Positions 8,588 to 17,806 of a DNA stretch of 64,000 bases are shown here, in pieces (position 1 is the first letter of the stretch; every line of letters starts with the position of its first letter). Source of the stretch: Streptomyces sp. ISL-100 (GTDB lineage: Bacteria; Actinomycetota; Actinomycetes; Streptomycetales; Streptomycetaceae); contig NZ_JAGGOK010000004.1 of NCBI RefSeq assembly GCF_018614615.1, positions 124,001-188,000 of the forward strand, written 5' to 3'. The translations under genes were made by a program, and so were the position numbers. Below the pieces are notes generated by a model. That model saw nothing but the letters and a program-made list of their open reading frames with translations. It did not search any database and had not been told where the DNA came from.

Positions 8588-8788
8588 ATGTCCATGAAGG
8601 ACAAGCTCAAGCAGATGTTGAAGGGCCACGAGTCCCAGGCCGGAAAGGGCATCGACAAGGCGGGTGACGCCGTCGACGACCGGACCCAGGGCAAGTACAG
8701 GAGTCAGGTCGACACAACCCAGGACAAGATGAGAGACGAGTTCGGCAGGGAGCAGGGCCCGGGCCAGGAGCGGCCGCCCCAGCCCTGA
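8588..8788 (+). CDS. MT0933-like antitoxin family small protein
   Basis: A 66-residue hydrophilic protein, KDKLKQMLKGHESQAGKGID followed by KAGDAVDDRTQGKY and a DTTQDKM segment. This is the pattern of the actinobacterial MT0933_antitox family (CsbD-like). AGGAGG lies just upstream of the ATG. No toxin gene is adjacent, so an antitoxin role is only a family label; a stress-protein role is equally likely. Confidence 0.82.
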   Translation: MSMKDKLKQMLKGHESQAGKGIDKAGDAVDDRTQGKYRSQVDTTQDKMRDEFGREQGPGQERPPQP

Positions 8789-8803
8789 CTGAGCGAAGTC
8801 CTG

Positions 8804-8843
8804 GTGAGGGCGGGACAACGGGAAAACTCCGCCCCGCCCTCAC
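8804..8843. terminator. Bidirectional hairpin terminator
   Basis: GTGAGGGCGGG (8804-8814) pairs perfectly with CCCGCCCTCAC (8833-8843) across an 18-base loop. It lies between two convergent genes whose stops are at 8788 and 8876, the expected place for a shared terminator. There is no strong U-tract. Confidence 0.75.
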
Positions 8844-8875
8844 GCACCCGCGAACCACCGCGCGGGGCCGCCTGC

Positions 8876-9415
8876 TCAATCGCCGGGGCGCCGCGCGTCG
8901 GCGAGTCCGGCCGGCAGATGGACAACCACCAGAGTCAGGCCTGCGACAAGGAAATTCCTGGTGGCGGCGTCCAGGCCGTTCCAGTCGTCGGACTGCCACA
9001 TGGCGAACCACTCGCCTCCGACGGCGATGAAACCCGCACCGAAGAGCAGCAGCACCATGAGCAGCCCGAGGGTTGCCACGCGCCTCGCCCGGCCGAACTC
9101 ACCACCGCGCAGGGCGCGCGCCCACTGGGCGGTCGCGACGATGAGTACGAGCGCGGCCACGGTTTCCCACGCGATGATGGCGATGTACGCGATGTTGTGC
9201 ACCGTGGGCGAATCGATGGACCGCCACATGAGGTCCTCGTCCTTGAAGGTGGTGTCCATCGCCAGGACGTGCCGTACGAATTCCTGGTTCGTGCCGAAGT
9301 CGGTGATGTTGCCGAAGGCGACCAGCGCCATGTAGAGCGCGACCGTGGCGACGAGCACAGTGGCGGCGGCGGCAAGAGGCTGCGTAGCGCGTAAGCGCGT
9401 GTTCCTGACTGTCAT
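8876..9415 (-). CDS. DUF2165 family membrane protein
   Basis: A 179-residue integral membrane protein with four predicted helices and a short extracytoplasmic region. The first helix (ATVLVATVALYMALVAFGNI) is followed by TDFGTNQEFVRHVLAMDTTF, and the third by GEWFAMWQSDDWNG. This is the DUF2165 pattern, so I call the family with fair confidence. Function is unknown. The ATG at 9415 begins just before the first hydrophobic segment. Confidence 0.8.
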   Translation of the reverse strand: MTVRNTRLRATQPLAAAATVLVATVALYMALVAFGNITDFGTNQEFVRHVLAMDTTFKDEDLMWRSIDSPTVHNIAYIAIIAWETVAALVLIVATAQWARALRGGEFGRARRVATLGLLMVLLLFGAGFIAVGGEWFAMWQSDDWNGLDAATRNFLVAGLTLVVVHLPAGLADARRPGD

Positions 9416-9533
9416 GTGAACCTCGTTGTCGGGTAGTTGGGCCCGGGGTCTGCCAATTGTGACCTGTCCACGTCATACTTTGCGGGCCGATCGGGCGGTC
9501 GGCGATCCCTGGCCGACCGAGGGGACCGGGCGC

Positions 9534-10439
9534 ATGAGCGTGGACCGGCGTAGCTTTCTGACGGGAGCGGCGGCCGTCTCCGCGACCGCTCTGCTCGGGT
9601 TACCGAGAGCCGTCGCGGCCCCGCGGACCCTGTCCGTACAGGACTGGATGGCGGGCCTCGACGACTCCATGCCCCTACAGCGGCTGACCGTCCCCGGCAC
9701 CCACGACTCGGGCGCGCGCGTCGGCGGCCCCTGGGTGGCGTGTCAGAACACCTCCGTCGCCGAGCAGCTGGCCGGCGGCATCCGCTTCCTGGACGTGCGG
9801 TGCCGGACCATCGGCGACTCCTTCGCCATCCACCACGGCGCGTACTACCAGAACCTGATGTTCGGCGACGTACTCGTCGCCTGCCAGGACTTCCTGCGGG
9901 CCCGCCCGTCGGAGACGGTCCTGATGCGCGTCAAGCAGGAGTACTCGCAGGCGGCCGACGCCGAGTTCCGCCGGATCTTCGACCTCTACCTCGACGGGAA
10001 GGGCTGACGGCCGCTCTTCCGGATCGACGCGGGCCTGCCGGCGCTGGGGCAGGCCAGGGGCAAGGTCGTCCTGCTCGCCGACAACGGCGGACTGCCCGGC
10101 GTCCGGTACGGGGAAACGGCGCTCTTCGACATCCAGGACGACTACATGGCCGAGCCGGGCGCCAAGTATCCCCAGATAGAGGCCCACTTCCGCAGGGCGG
10201 CCCAGCAGCCCGGCAAGCTGTTCCTCAACTACGTCAGCACGTCGGCGCTGCTGCCGCCCCGCTGGAACTCCGACCGGCTCAACCCCAGAGTGCACAGTTT
10301 CCTCAACGGCGCCGAGGCTGGCGGCTGGACAGGCCTCGGCGTAGTGCCGATGGACTTCCCCAACACCCGCGCCGGGCTGGTGGAGTCCCTGATCCGGCAC
10401 AACGCCGGGCAGGGCATCGGGCGCCCGGCAGCGAAGTAG
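9534..10439 (+). pseudogene. Phosphatidylinositol-specific phospholipase C domain protein, interrupted by an in-frame TGA
   Basis: The reading frame begins at ATG 9534 (GAGGGGA upstream) with a Tat-type signal (RRSFLTGAAAVSATALLG), then the PI-PLC X-domain with both catalytic His (PGTHDSG and AIHHGAYYQN). It stops at TGA 10005-10007 after LYLDGKG. Beyond the stop the same frame continues without a break as RPLFRIDAGLPALGQARGKV to VESLIRHNAGQ and ends at 10439, giving about 301 codons, a normal length for this family. From memory homologues carry Trp at the stop position, so a single TGG-to-TGA change explains the interruption. The first 157 residues alone lack the second half of the TIM barrel and are unlikely to be active. 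Confidence 0.8.
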
Positions 10440-10639
10440 CCCGCGGCCGACGACGCGGCAGGCAGATCCCCCGCCACACGGGTGAGACAAGGCACCAGGT
10501 GCTGGACTGGGCGCGCGCGGACCGCTAAACCAGCGGCGATGACCATGCCCCTTCCGCGTGGTGGCACCGCGGCCACGTTCACTGATCCGAGCGCCACGCT
10601 GACGCGTGTCGCCAAGACCGCCCGGTTCGGAGCGTCACC

Positions 10640-11383
10640 ATGCACCTGACCCGCAATGCGCCGCTCGGAGTGCCCGTACACCCTGAGCAGCTACACCGGC
10701 CGGCCGGCGGACGGCAGACAGTGGCGGCAGTCATGCTGGCCGGGGCGGCGCTGCTGTACAACGGCTGGCTTCTGGAGCTGTTGCTGCCGACAGGCCTGGA
10801 TTACCGGCACTCCTACGTGAGCGAGCTCTTCGCAGCCGATCAGCCCTTCAGGGGGCTGTTCGGCGGGATGGAGATCGCATCCGCCTTACTCGTCATGGCC
10901 GGCGCGCTCCTGGCGCGCGATCCGGGGCGCGGCCCGGTGGTGCGTACGGGCTGGTGGGCGCTGTTCGGGTTCGGGACGTCGTCCCTGGCTGACGTCCTGT
11001 TGCCCATGGGATGCGCCCCCTCCCTGGAACCAACGTGCCAAGCCGTGCATCCCTGGCACACGGTCACGAGCGGGCTGGTCCACTTCTTCCTCTTCGCCTC
11101 CATGGTTCTGTTCTGCCTGGCAGTGGCATCAGAACCGGCCCGTTCACCGGTGATCCGGCGCTGGGGCCCACGACTGCTTACCGGCGCGCTGCTGTCCGCC
11201 GTCATCACCATCGGCCCCCTGATCGGCCACCCCGGCTGGCACGGTCTCCCGCAGCGGGCTCACGTGCTCCTGGTTGGACTGTGGTTCGCCCTCCTCGCCC
11301 GTGAACTCCTCACATCCGTAAGGCGAGGGCCATGGCCCGAGGACGCGGCGGCCGGGTCGGTGTCGGCGGCCAGGCCGCGGTAG
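10640..11383 (+). CDS. DUF998 domain-containing membrane protein
   Basis: A 247-residue membrane protein with six to seven predicted helices. The pattern LPTGLDYRHSYVSELFA near the first loop, then FGGMEIASALLVMAG and later PWHTVTSGLVHF, fits the DUF998 family. Function is unknown. The roughly 200 bases before it (10440-10639) show no gene and no clear signal. A DMT transporter follows 37 bases downstream and may be cotranscribed. Confidence 0.78.
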   Translation: MHLTRNAPLGVPVHPEQLHRPAGGRQTVAAVMLAGAALLYNGWLLELLLPTGLDYRHSYVSELFAADQPFRGLFGGMEIASALLVMAGALLARDPGRGPVVRTGWWALFGFGTSSLADVLLPMGCAPSLEPTCQAVHPWHTVTSGLVHFFLFASMVLFCLAVASEPARSPVIRRWGPRLLTGALLSAVITIGPLIGHPGWHGLPQRAHVLLVGLWFALLARELLTSVRRGPWPEDAAAGSVSAARPR

Positions 11384-11420
11384 CACCCCGGAGAACGGGA
11401 GGAAGCGGAGGAACCGCCGC

Positions 11421-12290
11421 GTGGCATCCGTACTCTCCGTGCTGTTCGCCGTGCTGACAGCGCTGGGCAACGCGACCGGCACGGTGCTGCAGAGGATCGC
11501 CGCACGACGCGTGCCCCCGGGTGACGCCTTCAGTTTCCGGCTGATTCCGCACCTGGTGCACAGCGCGGCGTGGCTCGGCGGGATCGCCGTCATCGTCGTC
11601 GCCGCCGCGTGCCAGGCTCTGGCCCTGACCCTGGGCTCGATGTCGCTCGTTCAGCCCATCCTGGTGAGCGAACTTCCCTTCACGCTCCTGATCGCCTCCA
11701 TGATCTCCCGGCGACGGCTGCCCGCGGCCGGCTGGACGGCGGCAGCCATGATCGCCGTCGGCCTCGGCCTGGCGCTGGCCGCGGCATCTCCGTACGAACG
11801 CCACGGCGATGTCGCGCCGGGCGTGTGGGTACTGACGCTGCTTACGACGGGCGGCGCCATGACGCTCTGCGTGCTGGCCGCCCTCCCACGGCCGCGCGGG
11901 ATGGCACGTGCGGCTCTGTTCAGCTCGGCTTCCGCGATCGGCTACGCCCTGACGGCCACGTTGATGAAGTTCTCCACCACCACCTTCGAACAGCACGGCG
12001 CCGGGGCCTTCCTGGCCTGCTGGCAGACCTACGGCTTCGTGGCTGCCGGGGCGTGCTCCCTCTTCCTCCTGGCCAACGCCATGGAATCCGGCCCCCTGGT
12101 GGCCTCCCAGCCCGCCCTCACGCTGGGAGAGGCGCTGGTCAGCGTGGCGCTCGGAATGCTGGTGTACGGCGACCAGGTCCGCACCGGGTGGTGGCTGATC
12201 CCGGAGGGCATCGGCGCCGTGATGGTCACCTGGGGCGTACTGCTCCTGCCCAGGGTCAAAACGGAGAACCAGGACACATCCGCGACCTGA
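11421..12290 (+). CDS. DMT-superfamily transporter (EamA-like)
   Basis: A 289-residue membrane protein with about nine to ten helices in two EamA-like halves. The N-terminal helix carries ALGNATGTVLQRIAARRVP, then LGSMSLVQPILVSELPFTLL; the second half ends GIGAVMVTWGVLLLPR. These features match actinobacterial DMT proteins of drug/metabolite efflux type. GTG 11421 has GGAGGAA upstream. The substrate is unknown. Confidence 0.8.
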   Translation: MASVLSVLFAVLTALGNATGTVLQRIAARRVPPGDAFSFRLIPHLVHSAAWLGGIAVIVVAAACQALALTLGSMSLVQPILVSELPFTLLIASMISRRRLPAAGWTAAAMIAVGLGLALAAASPYERHGDVAPGVWVLTLLTTGGAMTLCVLAALPRPRGMARAALFSSASAIGYALTATLMKFSTTTFEQHGAGAFLACWQTYGFVAAGACSLFLLANAMESGPLVASQPALTLGEALVSVALGMLVYGDQVRTGWWLIPEGIGAVMVTWGVLLLPRVKTENQDTSAT

Positions 12291-12344
12291 CCGTCAGGAA
12301 CCCTCTTCTGCCATGCCCGGATGGCGCAATAGACACACATACCC

Positions 12345-12360
12345 CTTTGATAGATCAAAG
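12345..12360. promoter_or_regulatory. Inverted repeat CTTTGAT-AG-ATCAAAG
   Basis: A perfect 7-bp inverted repeat with a 2-base centre lies in the 140-base gap before the Ala-rich membrane protein gene. It is AT-rich against its surroundings. It could be an operator; position and symmetry are the only evidence. Confidence 0.4.
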
Positions 12361-12430
12361 CGTGCGTGCAGGTGGCGCACGACAACCGAACGGTGTGTGC
12401 CACCGGAAGTACGGCGAACGGAGCCGCGCC

Positions 12431-13771
12431 ATGACAACCGACCCGACAATGCCCTCTACGCCCAACGACGGCGACCGCTCAAGGCCCCCCGACAACGCGG
12501 TCCCCGCGTACATGGTCGACGCCTACGCGGCCGCCGCCAACGAGGCCGCCGCCAACGAGGCCACAGCGAACGAAGCCGCGGCGAACGAAGCCAACGCGAG
12601 ATTGGCCGCCGCGAGAGCGGCCGCAGCGAACGAAGCCGCAGCGAAGGCGGCCGCCGCCAACGAGGCCGCCGCGAACGAAGCCGCCGCGAAGGTGGCCGCC
12701 GCGAACGAAGCAGCAGCGAACGAAGCCAACGCGAGAGTAGCCGCGGCGAACGAAGCCGCCGCGAAGGTGGCTGCCGCGAGCGAGGCCGCAGCGAAGGTGG
12801 CCGCCGCGAACGAAGCCGCCGCGGATGCCGGTCCGCAACAAGACCCGGACCGGGACTCGAGCGAGGAGCCCATACGCATGCTGCTGTGGACGGCAGCCAC
12901 TTGCCGGCCGCTGGAGGAAGTCGCCGCGCTGGTGAGTCTGCTCAAGCGGACCGGGGAAGTGCCCAGCCCCGGTGACGAGGCGCTGCGCGCAGCCGCCGTG
13001 GCCCGCCCACTGGACGAGGTCCGGCAGCTGGTCTCCATGCTCACCGAGCACCCGCACGAGGTCGACGAAGCCGACACGACACTGCGGGCCGCGGCCCTGG
13101 GCAGGCCGATCGAGGAGGTGGCACAGCTGGTGAACATCCTCGGCCACGAGGAGAGCGACCACCGCTCCCCGGCAGGCGATGCGGCCCCCGCCCGCACGAA
13201 GCGGGCGACGCTCGACGGTGAGAAGACACCGAGCGACCGCAGCGCCGACAGGAAGGCCGCCGCGGCCCACGAGCAGACGAGCGGCCGCCCCGCGGTGCCG
13301 ACCATGGGCCCCCGGGGCGTCATCCCGTCCGTCGGCGGCGCGCTCGGCGCCGGACGGGGCGCGGACACCGCTTCGCCGGCCCTTCGTTCCGTACTGCGGT
13401 TGCCCGCGGCCGTCCTTCTCTTCGCCTGCGGCGTCATCCACCTGCCGACGGACTTCGCGCATCTGCGCTCCGGCGGATACGCCGACGCGCTTGCCATCGC
13501 CGTCACCGTGCTCTGTCTGGTGCTCGGCGTGTGGCTGGCCGTACGCGACACCATGCGCGCCTGGGCGGCGAGCGCCGCGACCGCCATCGGCATCGTCGCC
13601 CTGCACGCGGTGGCGAGCGTCGGCACGGTGGACCTGCTGGACAGCAGTCTGGGCGAGTCCTTCGCCTGGGCGGAAGCGGCAGCGGTGTCCTGTGCCGCGG
13701 TCGGCGCGGTGCTGGCCGGTTCGGCTCTCTTGCGCCGCCAGAAGGAACCCGAGGCGACCAACGGAGCCTGA
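12431..13771 (+). CDS. Membrane protein with long Ala/Asn/Glu repeat helix
   Basis: A 446-residue protein of unknown function with three parts. Residues about 33-133 are a low-complexity tract of AAANEAA and AAAKVAA units, expected to form one very long alpha-helix or coiled coil. Residues about 148-240 hold three copies of a LRAAAxxRPLEEVAxLVxxL helical repeat. Residues about 315-435 are hydrophobic with four predicted helices and a cytoplasmic-type RRQKE tail. The helical repeats suggest protein-protein contact at the membrane. No enzymatic motif is seen. Confidence 0.75.
   Translation: MTTDPTMPSTPNDGDRSRPPDNAVPAYMVDAYAAAANEAAANEATANEAAANEANARLAAARAAAANEAAAKAAAANEAAANEAAAKVAAANEAAANEANARVAAANEAAAKVAAASEAAAKVAAANEAAADAGPQQDPDRDSSEEPIRMLLWTAATCRPLEEVAALVSLLKRTGEVPSPGDEALRAAAVARPLDEVRQLVSMLTEHPHEVDEADTTLRAAALGRPIEEVAQLVNILGHEESDHRSPAGDAAPARTKRATLDGEKTPSDRSADRKAAAAHEQTSGRPAVPTMGPRGVIPSVGGALGAGRGADTASPALRSVLRLPAAVLLFACGVIHLPTDFAHLRSGGYADALAIAVTVLCLVLGVWLAVRDTMRAWAASAATAIGIVALHAVASVGTVDLLDSSLGESFAWAEAAAVSCAAVGAVLAGSALLRRQKEPEATNGA
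12529..12830 (+). repeat. Degenerate coding repeat, AANEAA/AAKVAA units
   Basis: About 300 bases within the preceding gene consist of imperfect repeats such as GCCGCGAACGAAGCCGC and GCGAAGGTGGCCGC, encoding Ala-rich six- or seven-residue units. Such a tract can change length by slippage or recombination, and it is a place where short-read assembly may collapse copies. Confidence 0.85.
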
Positions 13772-13789
13772 CGGGCGACCACAGACACC

Positions 13790-13817
13790 GAGGGCGGCCC
13801 ATACCCGGGCCGCCCTC
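13790..13817. terminator. Hairpin terminator after the repeat membrane protein
   Basis: GAGGGCGGCCC (13790-13800) and GGGCCGCCCTC (13807-13817) form a perfect 11-bp stem with a 6-base loop, 19 bases after the stop codon. Confidence 0.78.
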
Positions 13818-13877
13818 ACCCGTACCACTCGAATGCGGCGATCAAGGTAATCACAAAACGGGCATATCACGCGGCAT

Positions 13878-15500
13878 ATGAATAGTCATCAGCCCGAGCT
13901 GCGCGCCGCTGCCCGACGCCTGGGACGCCGTCATTTCCTCACGCTCACCGCGGCGGCCGCCGCACTCGCCTTCGCCACCGATCTGCCGGCCGCCGGCGCG
14001 GCGAGCGTGCCCGAGCTGGATGCCAGGAAGATCGCGGAGAATCCTTTCACGCTGGGCGTCGCCTCGGGGGACCCGCTGCCCGAGAGCGTGCTGCTCTGGA
14101 CCCGGCTCGCTCCCCGCCCGCTCGAACCCGACAGCGGTCTGCCCGAGAAGCGCGTGGTGGTCACCTGGGAACTCGCCCGCGACGAGACGTTCCTGCGCAT
14201 CGTCAGAAGCGGTACCGCCACGGCGCATCCCGAGTTCGACCACGCCGTGCATGTCAAAGTCGCCGGGCTCGCTCCGGGTCGTCCGTACTATTACCGTTTC
14301 CGCACCGGGACGTGGGACAGCCCGGTCGGGCGGACCCGCACCGCGCCCGCGCCCGGCGCGGCGAGCTCCCGGCTGAAGCTGGCGGCCGTGGCCTGCCAGG
14401 CGTACCACCACGGCTACTTCACCTCGTACAGGCACCTCGCCGGTGAGGACCTGGACCTGGTGGTCCACCTCGGTGACTATCTCTACGAGTACGCCGTGGA
14501 CAGCGCCGGCGGCTCCCGCGAATACACCGACCGTCTGCTGCCCGCCCACTTCAACCGCGAGGCCATGACGCTGGCGGACTACCGGCTGCGGTACGCCCTG
14601 TACAAGTCCGACCCGGATCTCATCGCCGCGCATGCCGCGCATCCGTTCGCCGTCACGTGGGACGACCACGAGACCGAGAACAACTACGCGGGCGCGACAC
14701 CCGAGAACAGCGTGCCGCCCGAGGAGTTCCTTCTCCGGCGCGCCGCCGCCTACCGCGCGTACTGGGAGAACCAGCCACTGCGCGCTCCTCAGCAGCCACG
14801 GGGCCCCGACATGCGGCTCTACCGGCGGCTGCATTTCGGGCAGCTCGCCCAGTTCGACATCCTCGACACCCGTCAGTACCGCTCGGAACAGGCCCGCGGG
14901 GACGGCTGGCAGAAGGCCCGCCCGGACTCCAAGGCCCCGTCACGCACCATCACCGGCAAGAGGCAGGAGCGCTGGCTGCTCGACGGGTGGAAGGATTCGA
15001 GCGCCACGTGGAACGTCGTACCGCAGCAGGTCACCTTCGCGCAGAGACGTGACAAGCCGACCGCCGACTTCAAGCTGTCCATGGACGCCTGGGACGGGTA
15101 TCCCGCCTCTCGACAGCGGATCCTCGACGGAGCTGAGGCGGCGGGCATCAAGAATCTGATGGTGCTGGACGGTGACGCCCACGTCGGTTACGGCTTCGAC
15201 CTGAAGAAGGACTTCCAGGACCCGGCCTCGCGCACCATCGGCACCGAGATCTCCACCACGTCGGTCGCCAGCGGCAGGGACGGCGCCGACAAGCCCGCCA
15301 ACTGGGACGACCTCATCCAGGCGAACCCGCACCTGAAGTTCTACAACGGCCGCCGCGGATACACCGTCATCACGCTGGGAACAGACCGGGCACGCGTGGA
15401 CTTCAAGACCGTCTCAGGGGTCACCAAGCCCGGCGGGACGCTCACCACGGCGGCCTCGTTCGTCACCGAAGCGGGCAGGGCAGGCCTCACACCGGCCTGA
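13878..15500 (+). CDS. phoD: Alkaline phosphatase D family, Tat-exported
   Basis: A 540-residue secreted phosphatase/phosphodiesterase of the PhoD family. The twin-arginine signal GRRHFLTLTAAAAALAFA is near residue 16, followed by the N-terminal PhoD domain (FTLGVASGDPLPESVLLWTR) and the metallophosphatase core: DLVVHLGDYLYEY, VTWDDHETENNY and, near the C-terminus, VLDGDAHVGYGFD. These provide the expected metal ligands. It probably releases phosphate outside the cell. No clear PHO-box direct repeats were seen in the 106 bases upstream. Confidence 0.9.
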   Translation: MNSHQPELRAAARRLGRRHFLTLTAAAAALAFATDLPAAGAASVPELDARKIAENPFTLGVASGDPLPESVLLWTRLAPRPLEPDSGLPEKRVVVTWELARDETFLRIVRSGTATAHPEFDHAVHVKVAGLAPGRPYYYRFRTGTWDSPVGRTRTAPAPGAASSRLKLAAVACQAYHHGYFTSYRHLAGEDLDLVVHLGDYLYEYAVDSAGGSREYTDRLLPAHFNREAMTLADYRLRYALYKSDPDLIAAHAAHPFAVTWDDHETENNYAGATPENSVPPEEFLLRRAAAYRAYWENQPLRAPQQPRGPDMRLYRRLHFGQLAQFDILDTRQYRSEQARGDGWQKARPDSKAPSRTITGKRQERWLLDGWKDSSATWNVVPQQVTFAQRRDKPTADFKLSMDAWDGYPASRQRILDGAEAAGIKNLMVLDGDAHVGYGFDLKKDFQDPASRTIGTEISTTSVASGRDGADKPANWDDLIQANPHLKFYNGRRGYTVITLGTDRARVDFKTVSGVTKPGGTLTTAASFVTEAGRAGLTPA

Positions 15501-15571
15501 ATCGGCTCGGCCGGCGGTCGGCAGCCGGCGGCCGGCGTCCGGCGGCCGGCGGACATCGCAGCGGTCGGGCA

Positions 15572-15596
15572 GTTATCACTCCCGCCACAGGGGTAC
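15572..15596 (+). promoter_or_regulatory. SigB-type stress promoter candidate
   Basis: GTTA at 15572-15575, 15 bases, then GGGTAC at 15591-15596 fits the Streptomyces SigB-group consensus (GNNT, 14-16 bases, GGGTAY). It stands about 64 bases before the start of the small hydrophilic protein gene at 15660. Confidence 0.45.
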
Positions 15597-15659
15597 CCCT
15601 AACCAGCGACCACCCGCAGGCACCAAGGGCTGTCGACACCCAGGAACGAGGTGTGCGCA

Positions 15660-15929
15660 ATGAGTGAGAAGGAATCGCGCGAGCCGGACCGCGAGCCCCG
15701 TCCGCGCACAGAAAAGGGGCCGGGCGCCCACTCCGGCGCGGAGCGCCAGGCCCAGGAACGGGTCGTACCCGGAACGGCGAGCGCCCGCGAGGGCTACCGG
15801 ACCAAGGGCGGAACAGCCGGCGGTGAAAGCCTGGAAGGCGTGGAATCGTCCGGCGAGGAGCGCGGTGCGCAGCGCTCCGCCAAGGGCGACGTCACCCACA
15901 CTCCCGCCCGCCGCAAGCGCCACAAGTGA
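15660..15929 (+). CDS. Small hydrophilic protein, unknown function
   Basis: An 89-residue, strongly charged protein lacking hydrophobic segments, rich in Glu, Arg and Gly and likely disordered; it ends HTPARRKRHK. Start 15660 is preferred over 15651 because GAGG sits about 8 bases upstream. A SigB-like promoter precedes it, which suggests a stress protein. No family is recognised. Confidence 0.6.
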   Translation: MSEKESREPDREPRPRTEKGPGAHSGAERQAQERVVPGTASAREGYRTKGGTAGGESLEGVESSGEERGAQRSAKGDVTHTPARRKRHK

Positions 15930-15949
15930 CCTCGGAAAAGGCGGCCGCC

Positions 15950-16198
15950 GTGATCACTGAGGAACACGTCCGGGATCTCCTGCGCCCGCGCGCGGACGAG
16001 CCCACACTCGTGGTCGTCCGGGGCCGGGCCCAGGTGATCCCCGCGACCGAGCTGGACAGGGGCGACTACCGGGGCGCCATCGAGGTGGTCTCGGCCAAGG
16101 AACTCGTCCGGCGCATCGGCACCCGGACGCCGTCCGACCAGGACATCACCGCCCTGGCGAGCACGCTGAACACGACGGTCGCGGAATTGGGCAGCTGA
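15950..16198 (+). CDS. Small conserved hypothetical protein
   Basis: About 82 residues from GTG 15950, or 90 from GTG 15926, which overlaps the previous stop. GGAAAAGG lies before 15950 and nothing before 15926, so 15950 is preferred. The sequence ([20 protein letters not shown], then [15 protein letters not shown] and a REL-like [11 protein letters not shown]) resembles small Streptomyces proteins I have seen without function. It probably forms an operon with the preceding small gene. Confidence 0.6.
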   Translation: MITEEHVRDLLRPRADEPTLVVVRGRAQVIPATELDRGDYRGAIEVVSAKELVRRIGTRTPSDQDITALASTLNTTVAELGS

Positions 16199-16358
16199 CC
16201 CGGCCCCGGTCCTCTTTCACTCCCACAGCCCCGCACGCTGTGCACGCTGTCATCCCGGCTGCCGTCACCCATGTGGAGTGCCTGGGACGGCTTCCGGCTC
16301 GTCCCCGCGTTCCACTGGAGGCGGCAGCGCATGTACCGGGAACAGTGCATGGAGTGAA

Positions 16359-17348
16359 ATGACCATGGTCCAGATTTCGATCGTCGTGCCGTGCTACAAC
16401 GAGAGCGAGGTGATCGAGGCCTTCCATGACGCTCTGATCGCCGCTCTCGAGCCAATAGGGGCGACCTTCGAGATCTGCTACGTCGACGACGGCAGCCGCG
16501 ACGAGACCATAGTGATCCTCAAGGACCTCGCAGGAGCCGATCCACGGGTGCGCTACACGTCCTTCAGCCGCAACTTCGGCAAGGAATCCGCCATGCTGGC
16601 CGGCATGCGCATGGCCCGGGGCGCCGCGGTCGTCCTCATGGACGCCGACCTTCAGCACCCTCCCGAGTTCATCCCCCGCATGCTGGAGCTGCACCAGCAT
16701 GGGTACGACCAGGTCGTCGCCCAGCGCGACCGTACGAACGAAGGGGCTCTGCGGACGGCGCTCTGCCGCGCCTACTACCGCCTCGTACGGCGCTGCATGA
16801 ACGTCGAGATCGTGAACGGGGCGGGCGATTTCAGACTGCTGTCACGTCGTGCCATCGATTCCCTCCTGTCACTCCCGGAGAGCAACCGCTTCTCCAAGGG
16901 GCTCTTCTCCTGGATCGGTTTCGACACGGTCAGTTTCACGTACGAGAACGTCCAGCGGGCCGCCGGAAAGTCCAAGTGGAGCGGACGGCATCTGCTGAAC
17001 TACGGCATCGACGGGCTCATCTCCTTCAACAGCCGCCCGCTGCGCCTGGCGATCCACACCGGTCTCTGGCTCTTTCTGTCCGCTCTCGTCTACGCGTTGT
17101 GGATCATCGCGAACGTTGCCCTGGACGGGGTCGACACCCCCGGTTACGCGACTCTGATCACCGCCGTCGTCGCGCTCAGCGGAATCCAGCTCGCCACCCT
17201 CGGGGTCATCGGCGAGTACGTGGGGCGGATCTACGACGAGTCGAAGCGCCGGCCGCATTATGTGGTCCGCGAAACGGACGAGTCCGCCGCGGTGCTCGAC
17301 TCGGGCCTCTCGCTCGCGCCCGCCGGACAGGCACGGCCGGAGGTATGA
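16359..17348 (+). CDS. Glycosyltransferase family 2, DPM1/GtrB-like
   Basis: A 329-residue protein with an N-terminal GT-A domain ([17 protein letters not shown]; the metal-binding [13 protein letters not shown]; the acceptor region around [12 protein letters not shown]) and two C-terminal membrane helices (near 230-255 and 265-290). This is the polyprenyl-phosphate sugar transferase (GtrB/DPM-like) layout, which loads a sugar onto undecaprenyl phosphate. GGAG ends 4 bases before ATG 16359. It overlaps the GtrA gene by 4 bases (ATGA), the classic partner that flips the lipid-linked sugar. Confidence 0.9.
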   Translation: MTMVQISIVVPCYNESEVIEAFHDALIAALEPIGATFEICYVDDGSRDETIVILKDLAGADPRVRYTSFSRNFGKESAMLAGMRMARGAAVVLMDADLQHPPEFIPRMLELHQHGYDQVVAQRDRTNEGALRTALCRAYYRLVRRCMNVEIVNGAGDFRLLSRRAIDSLLSLPESNRFSKGLFSWIGFDTVSFTYENVQRAAGKSKWSGRHLLNYGIDGLISFNSRPLRLAIHTGLWLFLSALVYALWIIANVALDGVDTPGYATLITAVVALSGIQLATLGVIGEYVGRIYDESKRRPHYVVRETDESAAVLDSGLSLAPAGQARPEV

Positions 17349-17806
17349 AAGCTCGGGGCCTGCGCCAGTTTGCCGCCTTCGCCGCGATCGGCGTCGTCAA
17401 CACAGCGGTCTACTACGCGGTGTACGCCTCGCTGAACATCTGGATGCCGTATCTGGTCGCCCATGGGGTGGGCTGGGCGGTGAGCATCGTCGGATCGTTC
17501 CTGCTCAACTCGTATGTCACCCTGCGCACGAAGCCGACCTGGCGTGCCTTCTTCCGGTATCCCCTGTCGGCCGTGGCCAACGTCGTGGGCAGCGGAATCC
17601 TGCTGTACGTCGCTGTGAGCAGGCTCGGCATGCCGGAGAACATTTCCGCACTCGCCGCCGGTGTCCTGGTCACACCGCTGTCGTTCCTGCTCGCCCGGTG
17701 GGCCATCACCTCCGGCGCGGCTGCCACCCGGGCCTCCGAAGCGCAAGCGCAGGCGCAGCCGCAGGAGGCTGAGCAAGAGGTCACTGAAGCCGATCCGAGT
17801 AAGTGA
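17345..17806 (+). CDS. GtrA-family membrane protein
   Basis: A 153-residue protein with four predicted membrane helices; [20 protein letters not shown] and [19 protein letters not shown] are diagnostic for GtrA. The family is thought to translocate polyprenyl-phosphate-linked sugars. It has an Ala/Gln/Glu-rich C-terminal tail. The gene is translationally coupled to the glycosyltransferase and its 3' end overlaps the convergent DUF6056 gene by 26 bases. Confidence 0.88.
   Translation: MKARGLRQFAAFAAIGVVNTAVYYAVYASLNIWMPYLVAHGVGWAVSIVGSFLLNSYVTLRTKPTWRAFFRYPLSAVANVVGSGILLYVAVSRLGMPENISALAAGVLVTPLSFLLARWAITSGAAATRASEAQAQAQPQEAEQEVTEADPSK

Noticed and set aside
8588..8788. A toxin-antitoxin system at the MT0933-like gene
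   Set aside because: No toxin-type gene is adjacent; its neighbours are a DHFR-like gene and a DUF2165 gene on the other strand.
12529..12830. Repeats that might suggest a CRISPR array
   Set aside because: They are coding, imperfect, of mixed length and without unique spacers; they encode an Ala-rich helix.
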